The notes beneath the pieces were generated by a model. The model did not search any database and was not told the origin of the DNA. It worked only from the letters and a program-made list of their open reading frames with translations. A stretch of 64,000 nt of DNA from Streptomyces antarcticus (lineage in GTDB: Bacteria > Actinomycetota > Actinomycetes > Streptomycetales > Streptomycetaceae), in NCBI RefSeq assembly GCF_026627255.1, contig NZ_JAPNLM010000001.1, positions 651,350-715,349 on the forward strand, written 5' to 3'. The position numbers and the translations under genes were made by a program. Shown piece after piece: positions 37,499 through 46,813 of the stretch; within the stretch, counting starts at the first letter, position 1, and every line of letters starts with the position of its first letter.

Positions 37499-39166
37499 AT
37501 GCCGGAGTTCGCGTACACCGACCTGCTGCCCCTGGGCGAGGACAACACCCCCTACCGGCTGGTGACCGCCGAGGGCGTGTCCACCTTCGAGGCGGACGGA
37601 CGTACGTTCCTCAAGGTGGAGCCGGAGGCGCTGCGCAAGCTCGCCGAAGAGGCGATCCACGACATCCAGCACTTCCTGCGCCCCGCGCACCTCGCGCAGC
37701 TGCGCCGCATCATCGACGACCCGGAGGCGAGCGCGAACGACAAGTTCGTCGCCCTGGACCTGCTGAAGAACGCGAACATCGCGGCGGCCGGCGTCCTGCC
37801 GATGTGCCAGGACACGGGCACGGCCATCGTGATGGGCAAGCGCGGCCAGAACGTGCTGACTTCAGGAGGCGACGAGGCGGCGCTCTCCCGCGGCGTCTTC
37901 GACGCGTACACCCGCCTGAACCTGCGCTACTCGCAGATGGCCCCCCTCACCATGTGGGAGGAGAAGAACACCGGCTCGAACCTGCCCGCGCAGATCGAGC
38001 TGTACGCGACCGACGGCGGCGCGTACAAGTTCCTCTTCATGGCCAAGGGCGGCGGCTCCGCGAACAAGTCCTTCCTCTACCAGGAGACCAAGGCGGTCCT
38101 CAACGAGGCCTCCATGATGAAGTTCCTGGAGGAGAAGATCCGCTCGCTCGGTACGGCGGCCTGCCCGCCCTACCACCTGGCGATCGTGGTCGGCGGCACC
38201 TCCGCCGAGCACGCGCTCAAGACCGCCAAGTACGCCTCCGCGCACTACCTGGACGAGCTGCCCCGCGAGGGCTCGCCGCTCGGCCACGGCTTCCGCGACG
38301 AGGCCCTGGAGCAGCAGGTCTTCGAGCTGACCCAGAGGATCGGCATCGGCGCGCAGTTCGGCGGCAAGTACTTCTGCCACGACGTCCGCGTGGTGCGCCT
38401 GCCCCGGCACGGCGCCTCGCTGCCCGTCGCCATCGCCGTGTCCTGCTCGGCGGACCGCCAGGCCACCGCGAAGATCACCGCCGAGGGCGTCTTCCTGGAG
38501 CAGCTGGAGACGGACCCGGCGCGCTTCCTGCCGGAGACCACGGACGAGCACCTCAGCGAGGCGGCGGACGTCGTCTCCATCGACCTGAACCGGCCGATGG
38601 ACGAGATCCTGGCGACCCTGACGCAGCACCCGGTCAAGACCCGGCTGTCGCTGACCGGCCCGCTGGTCGTGGCGCGCGACATCGCGCACGCCAAGATCAA
38701 GGAGCTGCTGGACTCGGGCGCGGAGATGCCGCAGTACCTGAAGGACCACCCGGTCTACTACGCGGGCCCCGCGAAGACCCCCGAGGGCTACGCGTCGGGC
38801 TCCTTCGGTCCGACGACGGCCGGCCGCATGGACTCGTACGTGGAGCAGTTCCAGGCGGCGGGCGGCTCCAAGGTCATGCTGGCCAAGGGCAACCGCTCCC
38901 AGCAGGTGACCGACGCGTGCGGCACGCACGGCGGCTTCTACCTCGGCTCGATCGGCGGCCCGGCGGCGCGGCTCGCGCAGGACTGCATCAAGAAGGTCGA
39001 GGTCCTGGAGTACGAGGAGCTCGGCATGGAGGCGGTCTGGCGGATCGAGGTCGAGGACTTCCCGGCCTTCATCGTCGTGGACGACAAGGGCAACGACTTC
39101 TTCACGAACCCGGCCCCGGAGCCGACGTTCACCCATATCCCGGTGCGCGGCCCCGGCCTGGCGTAG
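37499..39166 (+). CDS. Class I (iron-sulfur) fumarate hydratase
   Basis: 555 residues. Start at ATG 37499 ([11 protein letters not shown]) by similarity of family N-termini; ATG 37490 is possible but sits on the GAGGA ribosome-binding site. Cluster and active-site motifs: [19 protein letters not shown] and [48 protein letters not shown], and [10 protein letters not shown] in the beta domain. Oxygen-sensitive hydratase of fumarate to malate. A second, oxygen-stable fumarase (fumC) lies 6 kb downstream. Confidence 0.95.
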   Translation: MPEFAYTDLLPLGEDNTPYRLVTAEGVSTFEADGRTFLKVEPEALRKLAEEAIHDIQHFLRPAHLAQLRRIIDDPEASANDKFVALDLLKNANIAAAGVLPMCQDTGTAIVMGKRGQNVLTSGGDEAALSRGVFDAYTRLNLRYSQMAPLTMWEEKNTGSNLPAQIELYATDGGAYKFLFMAKGGGSANKSFLYQETKAVLNEASMMKFLEEKIRSLGTAACPPYHLAIVVGGTSAEHALKTAKYASAHYLDELPREGSPLGHGFRDEALEQQVFELTQRIGIGAQFGGKYFCHDVRVVRLPRHGASLPVAIAVSCSADRQATAKITAEGVFLEQLETDPARFLPETTDEHLSEAADVVSIDLNRPMDEILATLTQHPVKTRLSLTGPLVVARDIAHAKIKELLDSGAEMPQYLKDHPVYYAGPAKTPEGYASGSFGPTTAGRMDSYVEQFQAAGGSKVMLAKGNRSQQVTDACGTHGGFYLGSIGGPAARLAQDCIKKVEVLEYEELGMEAVWRIEVEDFPAFIVVDDKGNDFFTNPAPEPTFTHIPVRGPGLA

Positions 39167-39188
39167 CACAGCACTCCCCAACCCCCAG

Positions 39189-39219
39189 AGAGCCCCTGGC
39201 GCCAACCGCCGGGGGCTCT
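39189..39219 (+). terminator. Terminator of the class I fumarase gene
   Basis: AGAGCCCCTGGCG (39189-39201) pairs with CGCCGGGGGCTCT (39207-39219) with one G-U-type mismatch, followed by T-GCC. It is the last core feature before the accessory island. Confidence 0.8.
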
Positions 39220-39402
39220 TGCCGTACCTGCCCCCTCTCTGCCCGCAGCGGGGCCCACGGGCTGCCCGTCGGGACAGCGAGGCGGGGCCGAGCGGCCTCA
39301 CGGCCGCCGGTTTCTCGTTCCGGAAACTCGAACCCCTTGCGCCTCAGACCAGTTGATCGGAAGCATCGAGGAAGACACCACGCAGCACGGCAGGAGGGGC
39401 CT

Positions 39403-39600
39403 GTGAAGGTAACCAAGCTCGTCAGCACCTGTGACCTCAAGGACTGCCCGACCATCTACGCGACCGACAGGGGCACGCTGCTGGTCCAAGGCGAGACACC
39501 CGCAGATCACGGGCTCGACATTCCCGCGCACGAAACCGTGGTCGAGATCCCGGAGCAGCTGATCTTCGATCTCATCCGGAAGGGCCTTCGTGGCTTCTAA
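39403..39600 (+). CDS. Small Cys-containing protein, first gene of a DUF6879/XRE operon
   Basis: 65 residues from GTG with a perfect AGGAGG five bases upstream. CDLKDCPTIYATDRGTLLVQG has a C-x4-C pair; the end is FDLIRKGLRGF. Similar small proteins precede DUF6879 genes in many actinobacteria. It overlaps the next gene by 11 bp. Function unknown, possibly a partner in a toxin-antitoxin-like regulatory set. Confidence 0.82.
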   Translation: MKVTKLVSTCDLKDCPTIYATDRGTLLVQGETPADHGLDIPAHETVVEIPEQLIFDLIRKGLRGF

Positions 39601-40108
39601 GACTCTGGGCGAACTGTTCGACACCTTCCAGCGGGAAGCGTTCCGCCTAGAGACGCTGGACGATTACAGCAAGTCGGGAAACGTGGAGGCCTATCGAGCA
39701 TTCCTCGCCGGTGCCCCTCAGCCAGCCGACTACAACGAAGAGTGGGTGTCGGAACTCCGTTCTCACATCAGCAATGGCAAGCGCATATACCGAGTGCACA
39801 TTCTCTCGCGCCCCCTCACACCGTATCTACGCTTCGAGCTGGGTTGGGGCTACCGCAAGAATGCCACGGGCGGCGAGGAGTTCTTCATTCTCGACACTAC
39901 TGAACGACCAAACCCCCTGGAAGGGGTTCCAGATTTCTGGCAGATGGATAGCTTGACGCCAGCAGTGATGAGCTATTCGGCCGATGGGGCATTTCTCGGC
40001 ACTCACGTCCTGGCCGGTGATCGCGCGGAGGAATTCCGCGCCTACCGAGACACGGCCATGAGGCACGCCGAGCCATTCTCCGAATGGTGGGCGAAGTACG
40101 GGGAGTGA
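39590..40108 (+). CDS. DUF6879 family protein
   Basis: 172 residues from GTG within the end of the previous gene. Motifs FDTFQREAFRLETLDDY, RIYRVHILSRPLTPYLRFEL, EFFILDTTERPNPL and WQMDSLTPAVMSY. DUF6879 proteins sit beside XRE/DUF5753 regulators in Streptomyces and have been annotated as toxin-like partners; the activity is not known. Base composition is clearly less GC-rich than the core genes around it. Confidence 0.88.
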   Translation: MASKTLGELFDTFQREAFRLETLDDYSKSGNVEAYRAFLAGAPQPADYNEEWVSELRSHISNGKRIYRVHILSRPLTPYLRFELGWGYRKNATGGEEFFILDTTERPNPLEGVPDFWQMDSLTPAVMSYSADGAFLGTHVLAGDRAEEFRAYRDTAMRHAEPFSEWWAKYGE

Positions 40109-40935
40109 ACAGGGGACAGCTAGGGGCCGCACTGCGGGCGCTTAGGCAGGCATCCGGGAAGGAAGCAAAAGCCGTCGCCCGCAGTGCCGTCATGTCTGCC
40201 AGCAAGCTGAGTAAAATTGAAACGGCCAAGGTTGCTCCGTCCGTGGTGGACGTTGAGCGCATCCTCACAGCCATCGGCGTTTCAGATGAAGTCAAGGATG
40301 AGTACCTAGAGGCCGTCAGAGCGGCAGCAACAGAGGCCACAGCCTGGCGTCTCATCCGCCGCATGGGAGTTCATAAGGCGCAGCAGCAGACGAGGGCCCT
40401 AGAGGCTCAAATGACATTGCTGCGGCTATTCCAGCCGGCTCTGATCCATGGCCTGCTACAGACCCCTGAATACATTCGAGCGATTCTGTCTCGGCATGAC
40501 CTCGGCGAGGATGTTCTAACCCGGACCATCAGTGTCCGGATAGAACGCCAACAGGCTCTCTATGACTCGACCAAGCAGCTTCATTTCATCCTGACTGAGC
40601 CCGTATTGCGGTGGCGCATCGTGTCAGCCGCCAGGATGGCAGAACAAATCGACAGGATTGTCTCACTTTCGCGGCTGCCCAATATTGATATTCGCATCGT
40701 ACCCTTGTCGGGGCGACAGCAGGATGTGGCCAATCATGCGTTTGTCATCCGAGACGACAGGACGGTCACTGTCGAAACTGTTCACGCGGAAATTGTCGTG
40801 ACGGACCCTAGAGACGTTTCGCTGTATGTGCACAAGTTCGAGGGGTTCGCCTCGATAGCGCTATCCGGAGATGCCATGCGTGCCACGCTCGAAGGCATCC
40901 GAGACGAGCTTTTGCGCGAACAGGAAACCGGCTAG
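40105..40935 (+). CDS. XRE helix-turn-helix regulator with DUF5753 (Scr1 family)
   Basis: 276 residues from GTG 40105 (GTGA overlap with the previous stop). N-terminal HTH_31 (about 5-65: GAALRALRQASGKEAKAVA, SASKLSKIETAKVAPS). C-terminal DUF5753 (about 95-270) with FQPALIHGLLQTPEYIRAIL and LTEPVLRWRIV. This fold acts as the antitoxin-like regulator of actinobacterial abaA/whiJ-type loci, paired with small partner proteins. Likely controls its own operon and a developmental or stress output. Confidence 0.93.
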   Translation: MNRGQLGAALRALRQASGKEAKAVARSAVMSASKLSKIETAKVAPSVVDVERILTAIGVSDEVKDEYLEAVRAAATEATAWRLIRRMGVHKAQQQTRALEAQMTLLRLFQPALIHGLLQTPEYIRAILSRHDLGEDVLTRTISVRIERQQALYDSTKQLHFILTEPVLRWRIVSAARMAEQIDRIVSLSRLPNIDIRIVPLSGRQQDVANHAFVIRDDRTVTVETVHAEIVVTDPRDVSLYVHKFEGFASIALSGDAMRATLEGIRDELLREQETG

Positions 40936-40996
40936 AACCCGGCCCCGCACCCCGACACGATTGGGTGTCGATTCCCGAAGTGGCGAGGGGTGCGCA

Positions 40997-41185
40997 ATGG
41001 CAACCAGGATGGACGGCTTCGAGTACGCGACGTACACGGAGAAGCGCGAGACGTGCCCGTCGTGCAACATGCCCATCCCCTTCCACCACCTTGCCCGGCG
41101 GGGAATGCTCGGCCAGAAGGACGGCCCGCCGAAAGTCGCCTACTGGCACACCCGCTGCGTCAATGCGGACGGGACGCGCCGATGA
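40997..41185 (+). CDS. Small zinc-ribbon-like hypothetical protein
   Basis: 62 residues from ATG with GAGGGG six bases upstream. ETCPSCNMPIPFHHLARRG and a later WHTRCVNADG give C-x2-C plus a distant His/Cys, suggesting a small zinc site. Its stop overlaps the next start as ATGA. Unknown function. Confidence 0.75.
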   Translation: MATRMDGFEYATYTEKRETCPSCNMPIPFHHLARRGMLGQKDGPPKVAYWHTRCVNADGTRR

Positions 41186-41418
41186 CGCACTCAGTCATCC
41201 GATACGCCGACCACCGAATCATCAGAGACCCCGAGTGCACGCCCACCGTGGTTGCGAGCTGCCTCTACGAGGGTTGCGGGTGGGCCGCCGTTCCCGGCCC
41301 CGACGTGGCCGAGGTGGATCGACAGTGCATGACTCACACGGGCCTGAACACCGGCCATGGCCGCTTTCTCCGAGGGTTCGAGGACATCGCCCTTGTTCAT
41401 CGGGTCGAGACGCTCTGA
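41182..41418 (+). CDS. Small hypothetical protein, DUF7848-like
   Basis: 78 residues. HSVIRYADHRIIRDPECTPT, CLYEGCGWAAVPGPD and CMTHTGLNTGHGRF give spaced Cys/His residues. The pattern SVIRYAD ... C ... C ... H-x-H-F resembles small accessory proteins next to XRE/DUF5753 genes. Translationally coupled to the previous gene. Family name given from memory, hence the modest confidence. Confidence 0.7.
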   Translation: MTHSVIRYADHRIIRDPECTPTVVASCLYEGCGWAAVPGPDVAEVDRQCMTHTGLNTGHGRFLRGFEDIALVHRVETL

Positions 41419-41479
41419 CACAGACCCCCGCCCCGCCAGGGCGGGCAACAGGACGCCCAACGACAGAAGGAGTCACACG

Positions 41480-41920
41480 ATGACCACCATGATCGAAAGC
41501 CCCATCGCCTTACGGCGCGGGCGGGACCTTGTCAGCCCCGACCTGTTCGAGCGGCTGGCCGCGTTCTGCGCGGACGAATACGGCCTTGAGCGGGTCGTGG
41601 CCGACCGCGTGATGGATCAGGCCCTCGCATCCGTGTACGTCCTGGGCAGTCAGAAGGCGTACGACATGGCACCCAGCGAGCGAGTGGATCCCGGTTGGCA
41701 CTCGTTCATGCTCCACACGCAGGAGTACGCCGCCTGGTGTCAGGAGCAGTTCGGCCACTTCGTCCACCACTCCCCGAACGCCAGGGTACGGACGCGCCCA
41801 CTGATGGTGTCGGTGGCCGACCGCATCGCGGCCGCCGGGTTCGACGTCGACGCCCGACTGTGGGGCACCGCAGCCGACTGCAATCAGCCGGCCTGCTGTG
41901 GCGACGGCGACGGCTGCTGA
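41480..41920 (+). CDS. Glycine-rich-domain-family hypothetical protein
   Basis: 146 residues from ATG with AAGGAG nine bases upstream. RRGRDLVSPDLFERLAAFCADE, SERVDPGWHSFMLHTQEYAAWC and FGHFVHHSPN are conserved in a family of Streptomyces accessory proteins. The DPGWH...HT...Y..FC pattern resembles plant glycine-rich domain proteins. It ends in a Cys-rich tail (CNQPACCGDGDGC). Function unknown. Confidence 0.78.
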   Translation: MTTMIESPIALRRGRDLVSPDLFERLAAFCADEYGLERVVADRVMDQALASVYVLGSQKAYDMAPSERVDPGWHSFMLHTQEYAAWCQEQFGHFVHHSPNARVRTRPLMVSVADRIAAAGFDVDARLWGTAADCNQPACCGDGDGC

Positions 41921-41934
41921 CTCACTCCCAACAC

Positions 41935-42000
41935 GCGGATCACGGCGTGATCCGCTCGAACGAAGTAGGACCCGGACACGTCACAGGTGTCCGGGTCCTA
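41935..42000. terminator. Two adjacent hairpins ending the first part of the island
   Basis: Hairpin 1: GCGGATCAC (41935-41943), loop GGC, complement to 41955. Hairpin 2: perfect 14-bp stem TAGGACCCGGACAC (41966-41979), loop GTCACAG, complement (41987-42000). Confidence 0.85.
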
Positions 42001-42021
42001 CCCTGAGCAAAGGTACCGTCC

Positions 42022-42450
42022 ATGGCATCTGGCGAGGGTCTGACCGGGAGCAGCAGAGTCACCGTATTCGCCATGTTCGGCGTGGTCTTCGGTTACGCCA
42101 CGCACCACTTGGACGAGCGGCGAATCGGAGACGTGGCCATCGTCGGCCCGCTGACCCCCGGGGTCGAGTGGGCGCGTCTGTGGCAGATGGCCCGCAACTG
42201 CGGACGGCCGACGGCCGACGAGACCGAGCTAGCTCAATGGGTGCTCACTCAGGCCACCCGGGCGTTCGTGTGCGGCAGCGACCGCATCGCACAATTCCAA
42301 GACCAGGGCTGGAAGTTGGAGCCGGGCGGAAAGCGTGTCGGGTTCGATGCGACGTACGCCAACCGTGACCATCTCTGGACGGGAAACCTGACTGCCGAAG
42401 GGCTCACCCCGGACCAGGTGGCGGAGCGCCCCACGCATTACAACGCCTAA
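42022..42450 (+). CDS. Hypothetical protein of the accessory island
   Basis: 142 residues from ATG, AAAGG about ten bases upstream. VTVFAMFGVVFGYATHHLDERR, RLWQMARNCGRPTADETELAQW, and a C-terminal part with KRVGFDATYANRDHLWTGNL. No recognised domain; probably soluble. Ends before a strong terminator, so it is likely the last gene of the island. Confidence 0.72.
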   Translation: MASGEGLTGSSRVTVFAMFGVVFGYATHHLDERRIGDVAIVGPLTPGVEWARLWQMARNCGRPTADETELAQWVLTQATRAFVCGSDRIAQFQDQGWKLEPGGKRVGFDATYANRDHLWTGNLTAEGLTPDQVAERPTHYNA

Positions 42451-42477
42451 CCGCGACCCATGAGCTGAAATGCAGAG

Positions 42478-42509
42478 AATCCCCCGCACCCAAAAAGGTG
42501 CGGGGGATT
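42478..42509 (+). terminator. Strong intrinsic terminator at the island's right end
   Basis: Perfect 13-bp stem AATCCCCCGCACC (42478-42490), loop CAAAAA, complement (42497-42509), then TT. The only terminator here with a classic AT-flanked form. Confidence 0.92.
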
Positions 42510-42767
42510 TCACTTGCAGCCGACCTAGCTTACAGCGGCCTTTATGATCTGCGCAGAAGTGGCCTCGCCAAGGGCTACACCGGCAACTCGCAGAGTGAGC
42601 TTAAAGCCGACCTGATCCGAATCCCATCGGGCATCTTCAAGGAGGCGGGGGGAGGGAATCTCGGCATGACACCACTGTGCCCGCGCCGGGAGGCGGACCG
42701 CACCGGGTTAACGTCGGGGACACGGCGTCGCCGCTGCCCGTTCACCCCGGTTTGCAAGGATTTCCGT
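42510..42767 (+). other. Spacer with a possible SAP/Rho-N-like coding remnant
   Basis: 258 bp between the island terminator and the GDPD gene. One frame reads DLRRSGLAKGYTGNSQSE, then LKADLIRIPSGIF at 42552-42645, recalling the small DNA/RNA-binding SAP or Rho-N helix pair, but there is no start with a ribosome-binding site. Best read as a gene remnant or chance. The last 20 bases hold the GDPD ribosome-binding site. Confidence 0.35.
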
Positions 42768-43547
42768 ATGACCGCGATCCGTCCCGCCCGCATCGCCCGC
42801 CTCGCCGCCACCGTCCGGGTGATCGCCCACCGCGGGGCCTCCCACGAGCACCCCGAGCACACCCTCGCCGCCTACCGGCAGGCCGTCGAGGACGGCGCGG
42901 ACGCGCTGGAGTGCGATGTGCGGCTCACCGCCGACCGCCGGCTCGTCTGCGTGCACGACCGGCGCGTGGAGCGGACCTCCGACGGGCGGGGCGCGGTCTC
43001 CGCGATGACGTACGGGGAGCTCTCCGCGCTGGATTTCGGGGCCTGGAAGGGCGACGGGCACGCCGGGGCCCGGGTGCTGCTGTTCGAGGACCTGCTCCGG
43101 GTGGCCCTGTCCGCGCCCCGGCCGGTCGGCCTCGCGGTCGAGACCAAGCACCCGGCGCGCACGGGCGGCCTGCTGGAGGCCGAGCTGGTACGGGTGCTGA
43201 AGGAGTACGGGCTGGCCGACGGGGGCTCGGGCCGCGTCGAGGTGATGAGCTTCTCGCGCTCCGCCCTGAACCGGCTGCACCGGCTCGCGCCCGGCCTGCC
43301 CGCCGTGTACCTGATGGAGCGGCGGCTGCGCCCGGTGCGCCCGCCGTACGCGACCCACGCGGGCCCGGGCATCGAGCTCGTACGCCGCGACCCGGCTCTG
43401 GTGGGCCGGCTGAAGGCCCGGGGGCTGGCCGTGCGGGTGTGGACCGTGGACGAGCCGGAGGACGTGGAGCTGTGCGTGCGGCTCGGCGTGGACACCCTGA
43501 TCACCAACCGGCCGCGGGAGGTGCGCAAGCTGCTGCGGGACCTGTGA
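42768..43547 (+). CDS. Glycerophosphodiester phosphodiesterase
   Basis: 259 residues from ATG 42768 (AAGGA eight bases upstream). GDPD barrel: VIAHRGASHEHPEHTLAAY, ALECDVRLTADRRLVCVHD, GLAVETKHPA, VWTVDEP and GVDTLITNRP. Cytoplasmic by sequence (no signal peptide). Releases alcohols from glycerophosphodiesters for phospholipid recycling. The first core gene to the right of the island. Confidence 0.93.
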   Translation: MTAIRPARIARLAATVRVIAHRGASHEHPEHTLAAYRQAVEDGADALECDVRLTADRRLVCVHDRRVERTSDGRGAVSAMTYGELSALDFGAWKGDGHAGARVLLFEDLLRVALSAPRPVGLAVETKHPARTGGLLEAELVRVLKEYGLADGGSGRVEVMSFSRSALNRLHRLAPGLPAVYLMERRLRPVRPPYATHAGPGIELVRRDPALVGRLKARGLAVRVWTVDEPEDVELCVRLGVDTLITNRPREVRKLLRDL

Positions 43548-43589
43548 CACCCGGCCGGGGTGCGCCGGCCGGGCGTGGGGGCGGGTGGT

Positions 43590-43640
43590 GCGGGGCGGGT
43601 GGTGCGGGGTGCTGTTGCGGGGCGGGTGGTGCGGGGCGGG
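43590..43640. repeat. 14-bp GGGGCGGGTGGT-type direct repeats
   Basis: GCGGGGCGGGTGGT at 43590 and 43617, with degenerate copies at 43604 and 43631. It occupies the short gap between the convergent GDPD and SGNH genes and runs up to the SGNH stop. Confidence 0.7.
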
Positions 43641-45188
43641 TTATGCGAAGCGCTGGTTCGCCGATCCGTTGCAGGTCTGCAGGCGCAGCGGGTCGTGGCC
43701 GGCGGCCACGGTCAGGCACATGCCTTGGGCGGCGGCGGGGCGGATGGTGGCGCCGTCGCGGACGTAGCGCTGGTTGGCGCCGCCGTGGCAGTCCCAGAGG
43801 ACGAGGCCGGTGCCGGCGCCGTAGGCGGCTCCGGGGGCGTCCAGGCAGCGGTCCTGGGTCAGTCCGAGGTGGACGGACCCGCGGGCCGCGTCGTACCACC
43901 AGGTCTGGTTGCGGCCGCCGTGGCAGTCCCAGCCCACGACCTTGGTGCCGTTGGCGCTGGAGCCGCCGAAGGCGTCGAGGCAGTTGGCCGTCCCCTCGTT
44001 CCTCAGGGGCTTGTAGAGGTCGTCCCAGGCGCCCCCCTGCAGGACCGGGGTTCCGGTGCTCGCCGGGTCGGCGCAGGAGGCCTCGCGCAGGCCGGAGGCG
44101 TAGAGCTGGGTCAGGCAGGACGCGAACGCGCCGTGGCCGCGGTAGTTGGGGTGGAAGGACTGGCGGGCGGTGTTCTCGTCCCACGGGAAGTGGTCCGCGA
44201 GGTCGAGGTAGAGGCCGCGGGCCCAGGGGTCCTCCATGCAGACCTCGTGGCCGTGGAAGAGACGGGAGTTGTCCAGGTAGGTCGCACCGGAGGCGAGGGC
44301 GGCGGCGCGCATGCCCTTCTCGAAGACGGGCACCGCGTAGTTGCGGCCCCAGGTGGCGTCGGAGTCGTATCCGGCGCAGCCTCCGGGGAGCTTGCCGGGG
44401 AAGTTGGGGTTGTCGTGGAAGTCGGGGCCGATGGGGCTGGGGTAGCCCATGACGACCAGTTTGTAGTCGGTGTCGGCGTAGCCCGCGTCGCGCATGACCG
44501 TCTTGAGGTCGGCGACGGTGGACTCCACCTTGGGCTTGAGGCCGTCGACGCGCGCCTGCCAGCCGGGGGCGTACTTGGGCTCGCAGGCGCCCTGGATGAG
44601 CACCCAGCGGGTGACGCAGTCGGTCATGACCGGGCCGAACTGCAGGTCGTCGTTGGCCCCGGCGACGAGCAGGACCATCTTGATCTTCGTGTTGCGTGCT
44701 TTGATGGCCAGGCTGTCGCTCTGCACCAGCTCGTCGGCGTACTGCTTGGAGCCGCCGATCCTGATGTTGCCGGTGTACCCGCCGGAGCAGGCGACGTTGA
44801 AGGTGAGGTCGGCCGGGATGCCGGTGCGGTGGATCGCCGAGTCGGGCGAGCGGTGGCACTGGTTGTTCGGCGTGTTCGTGGCGGGGTCGTAGTTCCCGAC
44901 GCCCTCGCCCGAGATCTCGCTGTCGCCCAGTGAGATCAGGCCGGTCTTGCGCTGGTTCAGCGGCCGCACGGCCGCGTCGCCGTAGATGCGGACCGCCTCG
45001 GCTGCGCGGATCGCCTCCAGTTCGGGCGGGAGGGGGGTGACCGCGGCGGCGGGTGCCGGCGCGGGTGCCGCGGGGACGGCCGCCTGGGCCATGGGGGTGA
45101 CGGCGGTGACGCCCCCGAGGGCGGCCGCGAACGCCGCGACCGCGACGACGGTAGATCTGAGCCTGGACTTCGTTACGGCACGTGCCAT
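43641..45188 (-). CDS. Secreted SGNH/GDSL esterase with ricin-type lectin domain
   Basis: 515 residues. Signal peptide about 1-36 (ends MAQAA). SGNH hydrolase about 80-370: [16 protein letters not shown] carries the GDS nucleophile, [10 protein letters not shown] the block III Asn, and [12 protein letters not shown] the late His. A C-terminal beta-trefoil (about 390-515) has Q-x-W-like repeats ([20 protein letters not shown]). Likely an extracellular lipase or polysaccharide deacetylase-like esterase targeted by its lectin. GGGGAGG lies six bases before the start. Confidence 0.93.
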   Translation of the reverse strand: MARAVTKSRLRSTVVAVAAFAAALGGVTAVTPMAQAAVPAAPAPAPAAAVTPLPPELEAIRAAEAVRIYGDAAVRPLNQRKTGLISLGDSEISGEGVGNYDPATNTPNNQCHRSPDSAIHRTGIPADLTFNVACSGGYTGNIRIGGSKQYADELVQSDSLAIKARNTKIKMVLLVAGANDDLQFGPVMTDCVTRWVLIQGACEPKYAPGWQARVDGLKPKVESTVADLKTVMRDAGYADTDYKLVVMGYPSPIGPDFHDNPNFPGKLPGGCAGYDSDATWGRNYAVPVFEKGMRAAALASGATYLDNSRLFHGHEVCMEDPWARGLYLDLADHFPWDENTARQSFHPNYRGHGAFASCLTQLYASGLREASCADPASTGTPVLQGGAWDDLYKPLRNEGTANCLDAFGGSSANGTKVVGWDCHGGRNQTWWYDAARGSVHLGLTQDRCLDAPGAAYGAGTGLVLWDCHGGANQRYVRDGATIRPAAAQGMCLTVAAGHDPLRLQTCNGSANQRFA

Positions 45189-45296
45189 GAACGCCTCCCC
45201 GGATGTCAGTGTTACCCACGGTATTTACTGGCCGGTAGGGGAGTTGGGAACACTTCGAACAAGACAATTGCTCAACTTTTAGAGGAGACAACGGAC

Positions 45297-46700
45297 ATGA
45301 CCGAGGACCAGCAGGCCGAAGCGTTCCGGACCGAGCACGACTCCATGGGCGACGTACAGGTGCCCGTGCACGCCAAATGGCGCGCCCAGACCCAGCGTGC
45401 GGTGGAGAACTTCCCCGTCTCGGGACAGCGGTTGGAACACGCCCACATCGCGGCGCTCGCCCGCATCAAGGCCGCGGCCGCGGTGGTGAACGCGCGCCTC
45501 GGCGTCGTGGACCCGGACATCGCCGAGGCGATCCGCTCGGCCGCGGAGGAGGTCGCTGACGGCCGCTGGGACGACCAGTTCCCGGTGGACGTCTTCCAGA
45601 CGGGCTCGGGAACCTCGTCCAACATGAACGCCAACGAGGTGATCGCGACCCTGGCCGCCGAGCGGCTCGGCCGCGAGGTCCACCCCAACGACCACGTCAA
45701 CGCCTCCCAGAGCTCAAACGACGTCTTCCCGTCCTCCATCCACATCGCCGCCACCGCCGCCGTCACCGGCGCGCTGATCCCGGCTTTGGAGCACCTCGCC
45801 GTCTCCATGGAGCGCAAGGCCGAGGAGTTCGCCGACGTCGTCAAGGCCGGCCGGACGCACCTGATGGACGCCACCCCGGTCACCCTGGGCCAGGAGTTCG
45901 GCGGGTACGCGGTCCAGATCCGCTACGGCGTCGAACGGCTGCGCGCGGCCCTCCCCCGGCTGGCCGAACTGCCGCTGGGCGGCACCGCCGTGGGCACCGG
46001 GATCAACACCCCGCCCGGCTTCTCGGCCGCCGTGATCGCCGAGGTGGCCGCCGCCACCGGGCTGCCGCTGACCGAGGCCCGCAACCACTTCGAGGCCCAG
46101 GGCGCCCGGGACGCGCTGGTGGAGACCTCGGGCATGCTCCGTACGGTCGCCGTCTCGCTGACCAAGATCTCCAACGATCTGCGCTGGATGGCTTCCGGAC
46201 CGCGCACCGGATTGGCCGAAATCAATCTCCCGGATCTCCAGCCGGGCTCGTCGATCATGCCCGGGAAGGTCAATCCGGTCATCCCCGAGGCTGTTCTGAT
46301 GGTCGCCGCCCAGGTGATGGGGAACGACGCCGCGGTCGCCGTCGCGGGCGCCGCCGGCAACTTCGAGCTGAACGTGATGCTCCCCGTGATGGCCAGGAAC
46401 CTCCTCGAATCGATCCGGCTGCTCGGCAGCGCCAGCCGCCTGCTGGCCGACCGCACGGTCGACGGAATCACCGCCAACACCGCACGGGCCAGGGAGTACG
46501 CCGAATCCTCGCCCTCCGTGGTGACCCCGCTGAACCGCTACATCGGCTACGAGGAGGCCGCCAAGGTCGCAAAGAAGGCACTCGCCGAACGCAAGACGAT
46601 CCGGGAGGTCGTCCTGGAGTCCGGCTACGTGGACCGGGGCGCGCTCACCCTCGAGCAGCTGGACGAGGCCCTCGACGTGCTGCGGATGACCCGCCCCTGA
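45297..46700 (+). CDS. fumC: Class II fumarate hydratase
   Basis: 467 residues. Superfamily motifs: [30 protein letters not shown], the catalytic loop [13 protein letters not shown], and LNRYIGYE. Oxygen-stable, metal-free tetramer converting fumarate to malate. It backs up the Fe-S class I enzyme encoded at 37.5 kb; the pair may be used under different oxygen or iron states. Confidence 0.97.
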   Translation: MTEDQQAEAFRTEHDSMGDVQVPVHAKWRAQTQRAVENFPVSGQRLEHAHIAALARIKAAAAVVNARLGVVDPDIAEAIRSAAEEVADGRWDDQFPVDVFQTGSGTSSNMNANEVIATLAAERLGREVHPNDHVNASQSSNDVFPSSIHIAATAAVTGALIPALEHLAVSMERKAEEFADVVKAGRTHLMDATPVTLGQEFGGYAVQIRYGVERLRAALPRLAELPLGGTAVGTGINTPPGFSAAVIAEVAAATGLPLTEARNHFEAQGARDALVETSGMLRTVAVSLTKISNDLRWMASGPRTGLAEINLPDLQPGSSIMPGKVNPVIPEAVLMVAAQVMGNDAAVAVAGAAGNFELNVMLPVMARNLLESIRLLGSASRLLADRTVDGITANTARAREYAESSPSVVTPLNRYIGYEEAAKVAKKALAERKTIREVVLESGYVDRGALTLEQLDEALDVLRMTRP

Positions 46701-46813
46701 CGCACCGTCCCCGCCCCCCCGCGCAGGGTCCGGATCCGGTCGAATCCCGTCGCCGAACCCCTCCGTGACCTGCACCGCAGCGGGGGCGCGGGGTGCCGCC
46801 CTAAGATCTGCGC

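Noticed and set aside
39303..39402. Attachment site at the left edge of the fumarase island
   Set aside because: No matching direct repeat could be found near the right edge (42510-42767) and no tRNA is present.
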